In this document: positions 16,521 through 26,283 of the stretch, in pieces
How the letters are laid out: the number at the start of each line of letters is the position of its first letter
Numbering within the stretch: position 1 is the stretch's first letter
Origin: an uncultured Croceitalea sp.
GTDB taxonomy: Bacteria > Bacteroidota > Bacteroidia > Flavobacteriales > Flavobacteriaceae
Assembly (NCBI GenBank): GCA_947503285.1
Contig: CANNDD010000001.1
Span: 496,001-560,000 of the forward strand
Length of the DNA: 64,000 bases
Direction: 5' to 3'
The notes under the pieces: generated by a model
Told to the model about the DNA's origin: nothing
The model's database searches: none
What the model saw: only the letters and a program-made list of their open reading frames with translations
Position numbers and translations under genes: made by a program

Positions 16521-17159
16521 TTAGACCGTAACGGCCTGTTTCTTTTTTACGGATTCCCACGCACCGGTATGATGGTTGAATTGTTTGATAACCCTTGCCG
16601 GATTGCCAACCGCAACCGAATAGGGCGGAATATCTTTTGTCACCACACTGCCCGCACCGATTTGACATCGCTTACCGATGGTCACACCGGCCAGCACCAC
16701 TGAATTGGCGCCTATATGGGCGTCATCTTCAATAACGGTCGGTCGTACATCCAACGCCTGATCACTTGAGTTTTTAGAGCCATCGGCATAGCCATGGTTA
16801 AAACCGGAAACGAAAACATGCTGGCCCAGGCCAGACCCGTTTCCCATAGTTACGGGACCTATGACCACACTACCAATGCCCACACGTACCCTATCACCTA
16901 AAATCACATCACCTGAACCATTGTTGACGGTACAAAAAGACTCTATGGTGGTAAGCTCCCCTATCTCAAATCGTTTCCATGGAAAAACATCGATACGGCT
17001 ATTTCTTCTGATTGTGGCACCCTTTCCCTTTTTATGTTTCAGCGGATTTAAAAACCAACGGACCCATAACCGTGGACGGGGGTTTCGTTTCGGAGCGATT
17101 AACCTCAACGCCAATTGTTTTGTCTTTGCATTTGATTTTATGCGATGTACTATGCCCAT
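16521..17159 (-). CDS. Hexapeptide-repeat acyltransferase
   Basis: This 212-residue protein is built mainly of left-handed beta-helix hexapeptide repeats ([47 protein letters not shown]) and ends with the family signature [13 protein letters not shown]. Such enzymes O-acetylate sugars or polysaccharide repeat units. A catalytic-type histidine is present in FVSGFNHGY. Its place between glycosyltransferases suggests it decorates the polymer made here; acetyl is the most likely group. Confidence 0.9.
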   Translation of the reverse strand: MGIVHRIKSNAKTKQLALRLIAPKRNPRPRLWVRWFLNPLKHKKGKGATIRRNSRIDVFPWKRFEIGELTTIESFCTVNNGSGDVILGDRVRVGIGSVVIGPVTMGNGSGLGQHVFVSGFNHGYADGSKNSSDQALDVRPTVIEDDAHIGANSVVLAGVTIGKRCQIGAGSVVTKDIPPYSVAVGNPARVIKQFNHHTGAWESVKKKQAVTV

Positions 17160-17169
17160 AACCTGATGT

Positions 17170-18375
17170 TTAAGCGGACTGCCGTTTTACTTTTAAAATA
17201 CAATTGTAGATTTCATTGACGTTGTTCTCCCAACTATGCGACAACCCAAACTGTTTTCGTTTTACCTCTAGTTCCGGTGTATTTTCAACCAAGGCCTTTT
17301 CAATAAGTTGCACATACCCTTCAGGTGTTTCTCCCAAATAGGTATATTCTTCAAAATACTCCATGGCCTTGGTAGCGGAGGCTACTGTTGGTTTGCCCAT
17401 TGCCAAGTACTCATCAATTTTTCTAGGATAATTGCCCATGGTGGCATCATTGATCAATTGCGGATTTATGGCAACATCAAAACCTTTGATATAATTGGGT
17501 AGTTCAGAAGCATCACGACTACCTAAAAAGTGTACATTGCTGATTTTATGTAATTCTGAGGCACCGAATTTTTCGTCTTCTGGCCCGACCAAAACAATAC
17601 TCCATTCAGGTCGGGATTTTGCAATATGGACCAAAATTTCAATACTCAATCTTCGACTGCTCAAAAACCCTACATACCCAATAATTGGTTTTGAGATCGC
17701 TTTTAATTCCGCTGGAACTTTTATCTCACGTATCGCATCATTGAAAAGTGAGGTATCGCAACCTTGACCTACCATATACGAATGCTCGGTAAATTGCTGG
17801 CCATATTCGGTATACAGGGTCGAATTGTTCACTACGCAATCGGCATGCTCAATTAATTTGGGCTCTAGACGTACCCCATTTTTCTTCCAATAGGGGTTTT
17901 TAGTCAAATAATCACGCATGTAATACACGTAAAAAGAGGGCTTTAGAAATTCTTTGATGTATTGGCCCAAAAACATCGAACTATCATTAAAAATTATGTA
18001 TTCGTTGAAGTCCAATCTTTTGAGGGCATCATCAACATCAGTACAAAAACGTTTTGCATTGACCTTGTTCAGACTATCGAACAAAAACTTGTTTTTTATG
18101 AAATTGATGGATTCCGTCTGTGTTTTGGGATAGAGGTTCCAGAAGTTATCCGCTAGCTGCACCAAATCATCTTGTTGCCCTTTTTGAATACGTATTCGTT
18201 TTTTGATTTTTTCGGTGTGCCTTTCACGATATCTAGAAACCCTATCCATTGGCGGATTGACATAAAGCACCCTATTGTGTTTCGCAAACTCCGTCGCAAT
18301 GTTTTTGCAATTGCTTCCAATCTCGATATCCCATGCCTGAATACCCATTACAATGATGTCTTTTCCCTTTATCAT
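17170..18375 (-). CDS. Glycosyltransferase, GT-B fold (GT1/GT4-like)
   Basis: This 401-residue protein has a diverged N-terminal half ([29 protein letters not shown]) and a C-terminal GT-B nucleotide-sugar domain ([58 protein letters not shown]). The exact donor and acceptor cannot be read. It overlaps the upstream glycosyltransferase gene by 4 bases, so it is coupled within the ugd operon. Confidence 0.88.
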   Translation of the reverse strand: MIKGKDIIVMGIQAWDIEIGSNCKNIATEFAKHNRVLYVNPPMDRVSRYRERHTEKIKKRIRIQKGQQDDLVQLADNFWNLYPKTQTESINFIKNKFLFDSLNKVNAKRFCTDVDDALKRLDFNEYIIFNDSSMFLGQYIKEFLKPSFYVYYMRDYLTKNPYWKKNGVRLEPKLIEHADCVVNNSTLYTEYGQQFTEHSYMVGQGCDTSLFNDAIREIKVPAELKAISKPIIGYVGFLSSRRLSIEILVHIAKSRPEWSIVLVGPEDEKFGASELHKISNVHFLGSRDASELPNYIKGFDVAINPQLINDATMGNYPRKIDEYLAMGKPTVASATKAMEYFEEYTYLGETPEGYVQLIEKALVENTPELEVKRKQFGLSHSWENNVNEIYNCILKVKRQSA

Positions 18376-19535
18376 ACCGATGTTTTATTTAGATCTTCAT
18401 ACACATCGTTGTAGAGTGCCAATACATTTTCGGCCATTGCCCTCCATGAAAATTTCTGGGCTCGCAAAATGCCTTTTTCTGACAGTAATGTCGCTAGCAT
18501 TTGATCTTCTACCAAGGTTTTCATAGCATTGGCAATTTCTTTCGGATTAAAGGGATCTATGATCAAGGCCGCTTCTTCTCCGGCAATTTCAGGCATTGAT
18601 GAGGTATTTGATGTTATGACGGGCACCCCACAGGCCATCCCTTCTAAAATGGGAATCCCAAAACTCTCACGTAATGAAGGATATAAAAAGACTGCACATT
18701 GGCTTATGATCGCGGGCAATTCTTCATTGGGCACATAGCCCAACAAATGAATCGACTTACGCAATTCAGGTTGACCAAGGGCTACAAGGATTCTTTGTAG
18801 CTCGTCTTCGTCATAATCCAACATCACCAATTGGTATTGGTTCGGATACGATTCATTGAAATGTGCAAAAGCCCTTAGCACGCCTACGGTATTCTTCTTC
18901 GGATCCGTGTTGCCTAAAAAGAAGAAATAGTTATCGGGCAACTTAAATTCAGTACTGACCGCAGTAAGTTTTTTTGTATTGGTGACTTTTTTAAAATGCT
19001 CGCCTACCCCATTATAAATGGCCTGCAACCGGTCGTCTTTAAATCCGAAATATTTATTGATACGATGTTTTTCGTAGTTGGACACCGTAATTACCTTTTT
19101 ACTCTTTTTTATGACGGGAGGCACAAAATACCTGCGGTACATATTACCAAATTTTTGGTACCAGGTACCTTCTTTTTTGAAAATACTGATACTCTCTAAA
19201 TAGATAATATCGTGTAAAGTGGTCACCAAAGGAACCTTTGAGAAAATTGGGCCTGTATTACTCGTGCAATGCAGAACATCACACCCTTCTTTCTTGGCCG
19301 CTCTGGGCAGTGCCCACTGTTCCCAACCGGGATATCCGAATTTTGAGGTGAGCTCAACAATCTTGAAATTCGATGCCATAGGAATACAGCCATCGTCTTC
19401 ATCGGGCTTTACAAAAACCACGTACTCGTTTTTCGTATCGATTCGTTGTAGGTTTTTGATCAGCTCTAAGGCCACCATGTCCATACCGTGCTTCTTTTTT
19501 CTAAAAAGCCGTTGTCCTTCAATTCCTATTCTCAT
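18372..19535 (-). CDS. Glycosyltransferase family 4
   Basis: This 387-residue GT-B enzyme starts MRIGIEGQRLFRKKKHGMD. The C-terminal domain carries FFLGNTDPKKNTVGVLRAF and the retaining GT4 nucleotide-sugar motif FLYPSLRESFGIPILEGMACGVPVI (the ESFGIPILE acid-base region). It is expected to transfer a hexose or rhamnose in repeat-unit assembly. It lies 11 bases after the preceding GT2 and overlaps the next gene by 4 bases. Confidence 0.93.
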   Translation of the reverse strand: MRIGIEGQRLFRKKKHGMDMVALELIKNLQRIDTKNEYVVFVKPDEDDGCIPMASNFKIVELTSKFGYPGWEQWALPRAAKKEGCDVLHCTSNTGPIFSKVPLVTTLHDIIYLESISIFKKEGTWYQKFGNMYRRYFVPPVIKKSKKVITVSNYEKHRINKYFGFKDDRLQAIYNGVGEHFKKVTNTKKLTAVSTEFKLPDNYFFFLGNTDPKKNTVGVLRAFAHFNESYPNQYQLVMLDYDEDELQRILVALGQPELRKSIHLLGYVPNEELPAIISQCAVFLYPSLRESFGIPILEGMACGVPVITSNTSSMPEIAGEEAALIIDPFNPKEIANAMKTLVEDQMLATLLSEKGILRAQKFSWRAMAENVLALYNDVYEDLNKTSV

Positions 19536-19546
19536 GAATTAGTATA

Positions 19547-20755
19547 TTATTGACCGCTTAAGGTTCCGTGTTGGGTATGAATGAATTTCTTGTTTGCCCC
19601 TTTCAGCTTGAATAAAGACAGTAACATCAATACAAAAGCTTTTGGTAAGGTCAATAGGGCATTTAAAGTAGCCCTACCATAGAATTTTTTAGGTATTGCA
19701 AATACGAATGCTAGCACTGTCAACAACGAGGTCACATACCAAAACACCGAAGGAACGACCAAAAGGGATTCTGAAAAGAGCAAGTCATTACCTAGGTAAA
19801 CCACGGTTAAGATACCTACCAGACCAAGTAAAAGTATTCTTGGCGGTGAGACCATTTGGTAGACCTTATCGGCAAAATCAATATTGCCTTTCAACACAAG
19901 TGCTTTGATTCCGGCAATAACGTACCGCCTAAAATAGATGAATTGAGCCGACAACCATCTTTTACGCTGGTTCGAGAATACGTCTGACTTTTGAACCTTC
20001 TCATCAAGAACCAAGGCATCGTGCAGGTATTCGATCTTTGTGCTGGCCTTTAATAATTTTAATTCCAATTCTTTGTCAAATCCGCCTACGGCATTTACAT
20101 TGGCCATGGTCGTCTTGAAAAAATGGTAATCGAAGGCCATACCCGAGCCGATCAACGCTGAAGAAAGGCCTAAAACACGATGTCCCTTTCTAAAAATATG
20201 ATTGTTTACTTCTTCACTAATGGCATCTAAAATGGCAAAGGGGGTATTGGTGTTTTTTGCGACACGATGTCCTTGAACGACTTTATAGCCTTTATTGAAG
20301 GCATCGTTTACCCGCTCAATAAAATCAAACTCCATAATATTGTCGGCATCAAGTATCAAAGCAACATGGTATTGGTCTCCGATAACGTCCATTGCCTTAT
20401 TCAAGGCTTTGGATTTCGTGCTTTTCTCAAAAGATACCTCAATCAATCGAATGGGTAATTTTTTCAATTTTTGAAGGGTACTTTCTTGAAAGGAATCGGC
20501 TATGATGACCACTTCAAACAATTCTTCAGGGTAACTCTGTTCTAACGCGCGACGCGCTACCTCGACGATTACATTATCCTCTTTGTAGCCAGGAATAAGT
20601 ACGGCGAACTTCCTTTTTTTATTGATAATGGTTTCCTTTTTTTTCGCAGAAAAAAGACCAAAAAAGGAAAAAACAAAAACATAGATGGATGCAAAACCAA
20701 AATAGGTCATCAAAGCAATTTCCATTCCATTGATCAAATATTTTACTACATCCAT
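19547..20755 (-). CDS. Membrane glycosyltransferase family 2
   Basis: This 402-residue GT2 has an N-terminal membrane helix (about residues 15-38). The catalytic domain has VLIPGYKEDNVI, a DADN (DxD) metal site near 135 and a QRKRW (QxxRW) motif near 260, followed by three or four membrane helices. The QxxRW box points to a processive, cellulose- or hyaluronan-synthase-like architecture. It sits 21 bases downstream of the UDP-glucuronate decarboxylase gene. Confidence 0.92.
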   Translation of the reverse strand: MDVVKYLINGMEIALMTYFGFASIYVFVFSFFGLFSAKKKETIINKKRKFAVLIPGYKEDNVIVEVARRALEQSYPEELFEVVIIADSFQESTLQKLKKLPIRLIEVSFEKSTKSKALNKAMDVIGDQYHVALILDADNIMEFDFIERVNDAFNKGYKVVQGHRVAKNTNTPFAILDAISEEVNNHIFRKGHRVLGLSSALIGSGMAFDYHFFKTTMANVNAVGGFDKELELKLLKASTKIEYLHDALVLDEKVQKSDVFSNQRKRWLSAQFIYFRRYVIAGIKALVLKGNIDFADKVYQMVSPPRILLLGLVGILTVVYLGNDLLFSESLLVVPSVFWYVTSLLTVLAFVFAIPKKFYGRATLNALLTLPKAFVLMLLSLFKLKGANKKFIHTQHGTLSGQ

Positions 20756-20776
20756 CTTTGCTAATTCAAATTAAAA

Positions 20777-21745
20777 CTATAGCCTAACCAATTCTTTTAT
20801 AGACTTATCTTGTAAGGTGCTATCAAAATATGCGATGGTCTTTTCAAGACCTGTTCGCAAATCGACACTAGGTTTCCAATCCTTTAATTTTTCTTTTGCC
20901 AAAGTGATATCCGGCTTGCGTTGCATGGGATCATCAGAAGGTAAGGGCAAGTGGACAATCTTAGATTTAGACCCTGTTAAATCAATTATATTTTGGGCAA
21001 GCTCTAACATGGTGAACTCCCCCGGATTACCAATGTTGATAGGGCCAATGAACCCATCTTCGGTATCCATCATCTTGATCATACCATCTACCAGGTCACT
21101 TACATATTGAAAACTTCTTGTCTGCGTACCATCACCAAATACGGTAATGTCTTGGCCTTGTAAAGCCTGCATGATAAAGTTAGAGACCACACGACCATCA
21201 TCAGGTTCCATTCTGGGCCCATAAGTATTAAAGATTCGAATAATCTTTACCAAAACATTGTTGGATTCATGGTAATTGACGAACAATGATTCGGCACATC
21301 GTTTACCTTCATCATAACAAGAACGAATACCAATAGGGTTCACATGACCCCAATAGTTCTCAGGTTGCGGATGTACTTCAGGATCACCATAAACCTCACT
21401 GGTGGACGCCTGTAAAATTTTGGCGTTGATTCTTTTTGCCAAGCCCAACATATTGATGGCACCCAAAACGGAAGTCTTTATCGTTTTAATGGGATTGTGT
21501 TGATAATGCACTGGAGAAGCCGGGCATGCAAGATTGTAAATCTCATCAACCTCAATAAAATAGGGCATCGTCACATCATGTCGTATCAATTCAAAGTAGG
21601 GGTTGTCCATCAAGTGTATGATCTTACCCTTTCTGCCAGTAAAATAATTATCCATGCAGATCACTTCGTTCCCTTCTTTCAGAAGGCGATCACACAAATG
21701 CGATCCCACGAAGCCCGCACCACCGGTTACCAATATTCTTTTCAT
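20777..21745 (-). CDS. UDP-glucuronate decarboxylase (UDP-xylose synthase)
   Basis: This 322-residue extended SDR is counted from the ATG at 21745 ([17 protein letters not shown]). A longer frame runs back into ugd but adds no conserved sequence. The NAD loop is at residues 7-17. [18 protein letters not shown] and the catalytic Tyr144/Lys148 in SCYDEGKR are specific features of UDP-xylose synthases. The enzyme converts UDP-glucuronate, supplied by the gene just upstream, to UDP-xylose. The two genes are 19 bases apart. Confidence 0.93.
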   Translation of the reverse strand: MKRILVTGGAGFVGSHLCDRLLKEGNEVICMDNYFTGRKGKIIHLMDNPYFELIRHDVTMPYFIEVDEIYNLACPASPVHYQHNPIKTIKTSVLGAINMLGLAKRINAKILQASTSEVYGDPEVHPQPENYWGHVNPIGIRSCYDEGKRCAESLFVNYHESNNVLVKIIRIFNTYGPRMEPDDGRVVSNFIMQALQGQDITVFGDGTQTRSFQYVSDLVDGMIKMMDTEDGFIGPINIGNPGEFTMLELAQNIIDLTGSKSKIVHLPLPSDDPMQRKPDITLAKEKLKDWKPSVDLRTGLEKTIAYFDSTLQDKSIKELVRL

Positions 21746-21764
21746 GTTTTTTCTTTGAAAAAGT

Positions 21765-23111
21765 TTATACTTGGGCAGTTGCTGTTGTATTGACTGCTTC
21801 ACGCCCAATGCTGTAATAACCGAAGCCGATTTCTTCCATCTCTTCGGGATCATATATATTTCTACCGTCGAAAATGGTGTGGCCATTCATCAGCTTTTCC
21901 AAAATCCTGAAGTTCGGCATTCTAAACTCTGACCATTCGGTCACTACGATCAATGCGTCAGCATCGATACAGGCATCGTATTCATCTTTGGCATATTCAA
22001 TGGTATCGCCTAAAATGCGCTCTGCCTCTTCCATAGCCACCGGATCATATGCACGTATATTTGCACCCATCGCCTTGAGTTGTTCAATGATCACTAGAGA
22101 AGGTGCTTCCCTCATATCATCGGTTTTTGGTTTAAAGGCCAAGCCCCATAGTCCAAACTGCTTCCCTTTTAGGTTTTCACCAAAGTGTTTTTTGATTTTT
22201 TCGACCAAAGTGGTCTTTTGACGGTAGTTTACGGCCTCGACAGCTTTTAAAACCTCTAGGGAATGGCCGTATTCATCTGCCGTTCTTACCAGGGCCTGAA
22301 CATCTTTAGGAAAACAACTGCCTCCATAGCCCGTACCGGGATAAATAAACTTATTACCGATCCTGGTATCAGAACCGATACCCTTACGGACCAAGTCAAC
22401 ATTGGCACCCACCAATTCACATAAGTTGGCGATATCGTTCATGAAACTGATTTTAGTCGCCAACATGGAATTGGCAGCGTATTTGGTCATTTCAGAAGAG
22501 AAGATGTCCATAAATAATAACGGATGACCGTTCATTAAAAATGGTTTATACAAACGCTTCATTACTTTTTCAGCTCGCTTGCTTTCGATACCGACAACAA
22601 TGCGGTCGGGCTTTAAAAAATCATCAACCGCACTGCCCTCTTTCAAAAACTCTGGATTGGATGCCACATCAAACGGAATTCTAATCCCACGTTTGACCAG
22701 TTCTTCTTCAACAGCGGCCTTAACCTTAAAAGAGGTACCTACGGGAACCGTACTCTTGGTAATGATGACTTTGTAGTCTTCCATATGTTGCCCAATCTCA
22801 CGGGCCACACCCAATACATATTTTAAATCAGCACTACCATCTTCATCTGGCGGGGTACCGACAGCAATGAATACCGCGTCGCAATCTTTTATCGCTTTTT
22901 CCAAACTTGTCGTAAAAGAAATTCTACCTTTATCAATGTTACGTTCTAAAAGGGTATCTAAACCAGGTTCATAAATGGGCACTTCCCCATTTCGAAGCAT
23001 GGCTACCTTCTTCTTATCGATATCAACACATACTACGTTGATTCCTGTTTCTGCAAAACAAGTACCGGTCACTAGACCAACATACCCCGTTCCAATTACT
23101 GCAATATTCAT
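21765..23111 (-). CDS. ugd: UDP-glucose 6-dehydrogenase
   Basis: This 448-residue enzyme oxidises UDP-glucose twice to UDP-glucuronate. The N-terminal NAD fold is [16 protein letters not shown], the middle domain has [20 protein letters not shown], and the catalytic cysteine lies in YGGSCFPKD near residue 262, with a C-terminal UDP-binding domain. It heads the operon ugd - UDP-xylose synthase - GT2 - GT4 - GT-B - acyltransferase - GT2. Its upstream region carries the shared GTTTGACAAC motif twice, 21 bases apart. Confidence 0.96.
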   Translation of the reverse strand: MNIAVIGTGYVGLVTGTCFAETGINVVCVDIDKKKVAMLRNGEVPIYEPGLDTLLERNIDKGRISFTTSLEKAIKDCDAVFIAVGTPPDEDGSADLKYVLGVAREIGQHMEDYKVIITKSTVPVGTSFKVKAAVEEELVKRGIRIPFDVASNPEFLKEGSAVDDFLKPDRIVVGIESKRAEKVMKRLYKPFLMNGHPLLFMDIFSSEMTKYAANSMLATKISFMNDIANLCELVGANVDLVRKGIGSDTRIGNKFIYPGTGYGGSCFPKDVQALVRTADEYGHSLEVLKAVEAVNYRQKTTLVEKIKKHFGENLKGKQFGLWGLAFKPKTDDMREAPSLVIIEQLKAMGANIRAYDPVAMEEAERILGDTIEYAKDEYDACIDADALIVVTEWSEFRMPNFRILEKLMNGHTIFDGRNIYDPEEMEEIGFGYYSIGREAVNTTATAQV

Positions 23112-23176
23112 TTATTAAAGCTTTTTCGTTATATTTTTGTAAATATTATCTTACAATTTTAAGATTGAAAAATATT

Positions 23177-23205
23177 GTTGTCAAACGATATATAATCGTT
23201 GTCAA
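23177..23205 (-). promoter_or_regulatory. Shared upstream motif, two copies 21 bp apart, ugd promoter
   Basis: The plus strand carries GTTGTCAA at 23177-23184 and again at 23198-23205, exactly 21 bases apart. Read on the minus strand, the proximal copy is GTTTGACAAC, 29 bases before an AATATTTA box (23140-23147) and 66 bases before the ugd start. The 21-base direct-repeat spacing is typical of LytTR-domain regulators. Confidence 0.6.
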
Positions 23206-23226
23206 TCATGGGTTTCCCCTATTTTT

Positions 23227-25191
23227 TTAGCGTTGGTACCAATCAAGGCTCTCTACGCCTCCTGAATTTGCCCAGTTTATAAATCGTGGGTACTGCAGGG
23301 TAATGGGAACTGATTCTGGCGGGGTGTCAAAGCCCTCATAGATATTCAGGGCCCACGGCAAATTGGTCGCCGTTTTATAATAACGCCCTATCGAAGCATC
23401 TGAAAAGTCATCTTGAGTACCTAAGTAACCCGCCTTGCTCGTTGGTGGCAAGTCTGGAAGATGTACTTCACGCGCCCTATCGCCATTAGAGATTAAGAAC
23501 GTATTGAAAGGAATCTCACCCAAAACCGATTCACTGACCGGTGAATTGAGTTCGACATTGATGTTTACGGTAGTGCCCTTTAAATCAAAAGCATCACCGA
23601 CCACGAGTATCACCGCTTCGTTGGTTCCCGTACCTGTTTCGGTACCATTTGCGGCCACGGTTTCAAAACCCCCATTCAAAATTTGGCCGTCTACACTGGC
23701 AACAATACTTGGGTCTATCGGAAGGACAAATCCGAACCCATTGTGCAAGGCTCCACCAATCTCTTCAATCGTAAAGGTGGCATCAATTGCAGTGACCATA
23801 TTATCGCCGTTTGCAATCAGGTTAAAGGCATAATCCAACGCGAGATCGTTAAAGTCATAGTCGCCCTGACTTGGCCATAAATCTTCATAAACCAATTTTC
23901 CCGTTGAATTTACAGATGGCGAAAAATTGCTGAATGCCTTATTGGGATCAAAAGGAAAATCATCCAACTCATCATTGATTCCGTCACCATCAGCATCGGT
24001 CGCCGCTTGTATTTGGGCCAAATTACCTACTTGAATGGCATCTACGGGATTCGACTTTGCATAAAATACGGCATCGTTAAAATCATCGTCCGTAGGCCCA
24101 TCCCTAAATAGATCTTCAAAACCCAGCAAGGTCAATTCCCTACCTTCATCATACAGAAGCACCATATGGTTTCTTCTTTCTGGGGTAGCTTCAGGATTGA
24201 AATCAGGGTTTGAATAGTACACACCATTACCATCTTGCACATCACCCCAAGCCCATCCGTTTGCGGCTAAAAACCAAGAAACGACCGTGTTTGCCGGAAA
24301 TCTACCTAAGTACACACGATCACCCGGTATTAAGCCTCCCCCTGAATATTGCATGGATACATTCGGAAATATGACATAATGGGGATCTATTTCATCGGTT
24401 GATGCCGGTTCTTGACCTATAGGATGGGAGTAATAACCCAAAACATTGCGATACCCGGCCCCCTCTGATACAAAAGTTACCCAAACATCAGCTTCCTTTG
24501 TAATGATTAAACTAGTTTCTTTACCCGCTAAGTAATCGGGATTCGTTACGGGAATTCCACCCGGCACGTTTTCAGGCAGGGAAGCATTGATATCATCCAA
24601 TAAGTTTTGCTCAATGACATCTTGAAAAGCAAGATTATCGGGTACGCCCCAAAAATCAAAGGTATCAATGAAAGTATAGTTGTCCACATTCCGCGATGGC
24701 AAAATCGTTCTTTTAGGGTTTATTTTAGATTTTCCCGAACTACCTTGCCGCTCATAAAAGGGCCTATAGTCAAATGCAATGGTATTCGTTTCAACAGGCA
24801 GGCGCACATTGTCAATAAGACCAATGTAGTTAGAGAACAAGAGTAGACTGTCCGTTCTTGAACTTAAGGTAAACGCTTTCTTATAATGCCCGCCATCATC
24901 AAAAGTGCCCTTACCGATCAAAGTACTATCCTGCGCCCCTATTTTGCTGTAAAGGGTAAATACCGCACCCTTAAGGTTTGAAGGCACATCCAATTCAAGG
25001 GTTACGTCTTTACTGGTCGCATAATCGAACTCAGCTGAAACATTCAATGCATTTAGAGGGTCACTGGAGTCGACATCATCGGTGCCACCCATACTATCAT
25101 CGGTTAAATTTTGGTCGAGATCATTTTCATTTACGCATCCAATAATGGCAAATGCTAAAAAGACCACATACATTAATTTAAAAGTCTTCAT
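23227..25191 (-). CDS. LruC domain lipoprotein
   Basis: This 654-residue protein is counted from the ATG at 25191. A lipoprotein signal (MKTFKLMYVVFLAFAIIGC) precedes an acidic linker. Longer frames start inside a dispersed repeat and are not credible. A DUF4114-like segment (LTLLGFEDLFRDGPTDDDFNDAVF) precedes a DADGDGINDELDDFP calcium-binding-type spacer and the C-terminal LruC domain (VYEDLWPSQGDYDFNDLALDY through the terminal LDWYQR). LruC proteins are surface or secreted proteins of unclear function. Lying alone between two polysaccharide operons, it may anchor or organise the polymer (inference). Confidence 0.85.
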   Translation of the reverse strand: MKTFKLMYVVFLAFAIIGCVNENDLDQNLTDDSMGGTDDVDSSDPLNALNVSAEFDYATSKDVTLELDVPSNLKGAVFTLYSKIGAQDSTLIGKGTFDDGGHYKKAFTLSSRTDSLLLFSNYIGLIDNVRLPVETNTIAFDYRPFYERQGSSGKSKINPKRTILPSRNVDNYTFIDTFDFWGVPDNLAFQDVIEQNLLDDINASLPENVPGGIPVTNPDYLAGKETSLIITKEADVWVTFVSEGAGYRNVLGYYSHPIGQEPASTDEIDPHYVIFPNVSMQYSGGGLIPGDRVYLGRFPANTVVSWFLAANGWAWGDVQDGNGVYYSNPDFNPEATPERRNHMVLLYDEGRELTLLGFEDLFRDGPTDDDFNDAVFYAKSNPVDAIQVGNLAQIQAATDADGDGINDELDDFPFDPNKAFSNFSPSVNSTGKLVYEDLWPSQGDYDFNDLALDYAFNLIANGDNMVTAIDATFTIEEIGGALHNGFGFVLPIDPSIVASVDGQILNGGFETVAANGTETGTGTNEAVILVVGDAFDLKGTTVNINVELNSPVSESVLGEIPFNTFLISNGDRAREVHLPDLPPTSKAGYLGTQDDFSDASIGRYYKTATNLPWALNIYEGFDTPPESVPITLQYPRFINWANSGGVESLDWYQR

Positions 25192-25254
25192 GGTTTTGGG
25201 GAATTTAATATTAGGTTTTAAGGATTTCACTTGATTATACAAGCGGTAAATCTT

Positions 25255-25262
25255 GTTGTCAT
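25255..25262 (-). promoter_or_regulatory. Possible shared upstream motif, LruC gene
   Basis: GTTGTCAT on the plus strand (ATGACAAC on the minus strand), 64 bases before the LruC lipoprotein start, a similar distance to the motif copies before ugd and rfbB. I cannot see a good -7 box at the matching distance, and a dispersed repeat begins directly upstream. It is weaker than the other copies. Confidence 0.35.
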
Positions 25263-25265
25263 ATC

Positions 25266-25313
25266 GAGCGCAGTCAAGATGTTTTGCCAGCCTTTCGACT
25301 GCGCTCAAGGAGA
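25266..25313. repeat. Dispersed inverted repeat, clean copy
   Basis: GAGCGCAGTC (25266-25275) pairs perfectly with GACTGCGCTC (25297-25306), separated by 21 bases and followed by AAGGAGAC. Weaker copies occur at 1873-1897 and 9255-9305. Such short inverted repeats look like a REP-type intergenic family. Confidence 0.7.
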
Positions 25314-25370
25314 CAAAAACTGAATTTCAAACATTTTTCTTAGCTACTGGCATAATTACAGCTATACAGA

Positions 25371-26273
25371 TTAGGTTTTAAGGATTTTATGGTTTGACAG
25401 GTTCCACATAACGGCTTTCCATAAAGCATTTAAATGTTGAAACTGTCTTTTAAAAAGAAAGGTCACCGTATTCTTCGGAATTGATATAAAAGTTTGGAAC
25501 AATAGGCTCACAAACAGTTGAAAGGGTCTGAAATTACGTCTCGCAAAAACGATTCGATTCCTGGCAATATAATAGGTCTTTAACGGGCTGAATTTGCCCG
25601 TTGACAACGATTCTTTATGTAGGATATATGATTTGGGCTGATAATAGATTTTGTACCCGGCGCGTTTGATCATTTCTGCCCAATCGTGCTCTTCGTAGTA
25701 CAAAAAATATACTTCCGTCATCATCCCAACTTCTTCCACCACCCTTTTAGGAACCATCATTGCCGCCCCATGTATGGATTCGGTCTCCCCCGCCTTATCA
25801 AATGAGCCATCGTCTTTGTGATGATACCCAATACTGTTGTTTCGAATGGTCCATTGGTTCATAGGGGTATACCCCGCATATTGAATCAATGTGGGGTCCC
25901 AATGAAACTTGATCTTGGGGCTCACCATACCAATAGTATCATCTTTTTGCAGCGTTTCGACCAAGGGCCCTATAAAATTTTCGGGTACTATCGTATCGTT
26001 ATTGATGAAAAGTAAGTAATCGCCTTTGGCAACCTTGACACCGAGGTTATTGCCCCCAGCAAAGCCTAGATTTTCTTTACTCTTGATCAAGTTTATTTCT
26101 GGAAAATGTGACTTGAGCACATCAGGATCGTCATCGGGTGATGCATTATCCACTACAATTACCTCAACATTTTTATACGATAGAAACTGTAATGATTCCA
26201 ACATCGCCAGCGTCACAGATGACTCATTGTAATTAATGGTTATGATGGAGACCAAGGGTTGATTTGCTTTCAT
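25371..26273 (-). CDS. Glycosyltransferase family 2 (rhamnosyltransferase-like)
   Basis: This 300-residue non-processive GT2 carries VSIITINYNESSVTL, VVDNASPDDDP, GFAGGNNLGVKVAKGDYLLFINNDT (DxD-type site) and a late YEEHDWAEMIKRAGYKIYY. These are the features of WbbL-like rhamnosyltransferases that use dTDP-L-rhamnose, which the rfb operon supplies. It is the last gene of the core assembly operon, 10 bases after the polymerase gene. Confidence 0.92.
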   Translation of the reverse strand: MKANQPLVSIITINYNESSVTLAMLESLQFLSYKNVEVIVVDNASPDDDPDVLKSHFPEINLIKSKENLGFAGGNNLGVKVAKGDYLLFINNDTIVPENFIGPLVETLQKDDTIGMVSPKIKFHWDPTLIQYAGYTPMNQWTIRNNSIGYHHKDDGSFDKAGETESIHGAAMMVPKRVVEEVGMMTEVYFLYYEEHDWAEMIKRAGYKIYYQPKSYILHKESLSTGKFSPLKTYYIARNRIVFARRNFRPFQLFVSLLFQTFISIPKNTVTFLFKRQFQHLNALWKAVMWNLSNHKILKT

Positions 26274-26283
26274 TTGTTTGAAT

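Noticed and set aside
21746-21886. Upstream extension of the UDP-xylose synthase frame into ugd
   Set aside because: It overlaps about 120 bases of ugd coding sequence, and the NAD-binding fold begins directly at the ATG at 21745.
25192-25308. N-terminal extension of the LruC protein
   Set aside because: It begins inside a dispersed repeat, and the lipoprotein signal starts at the internal ATG at 25191.
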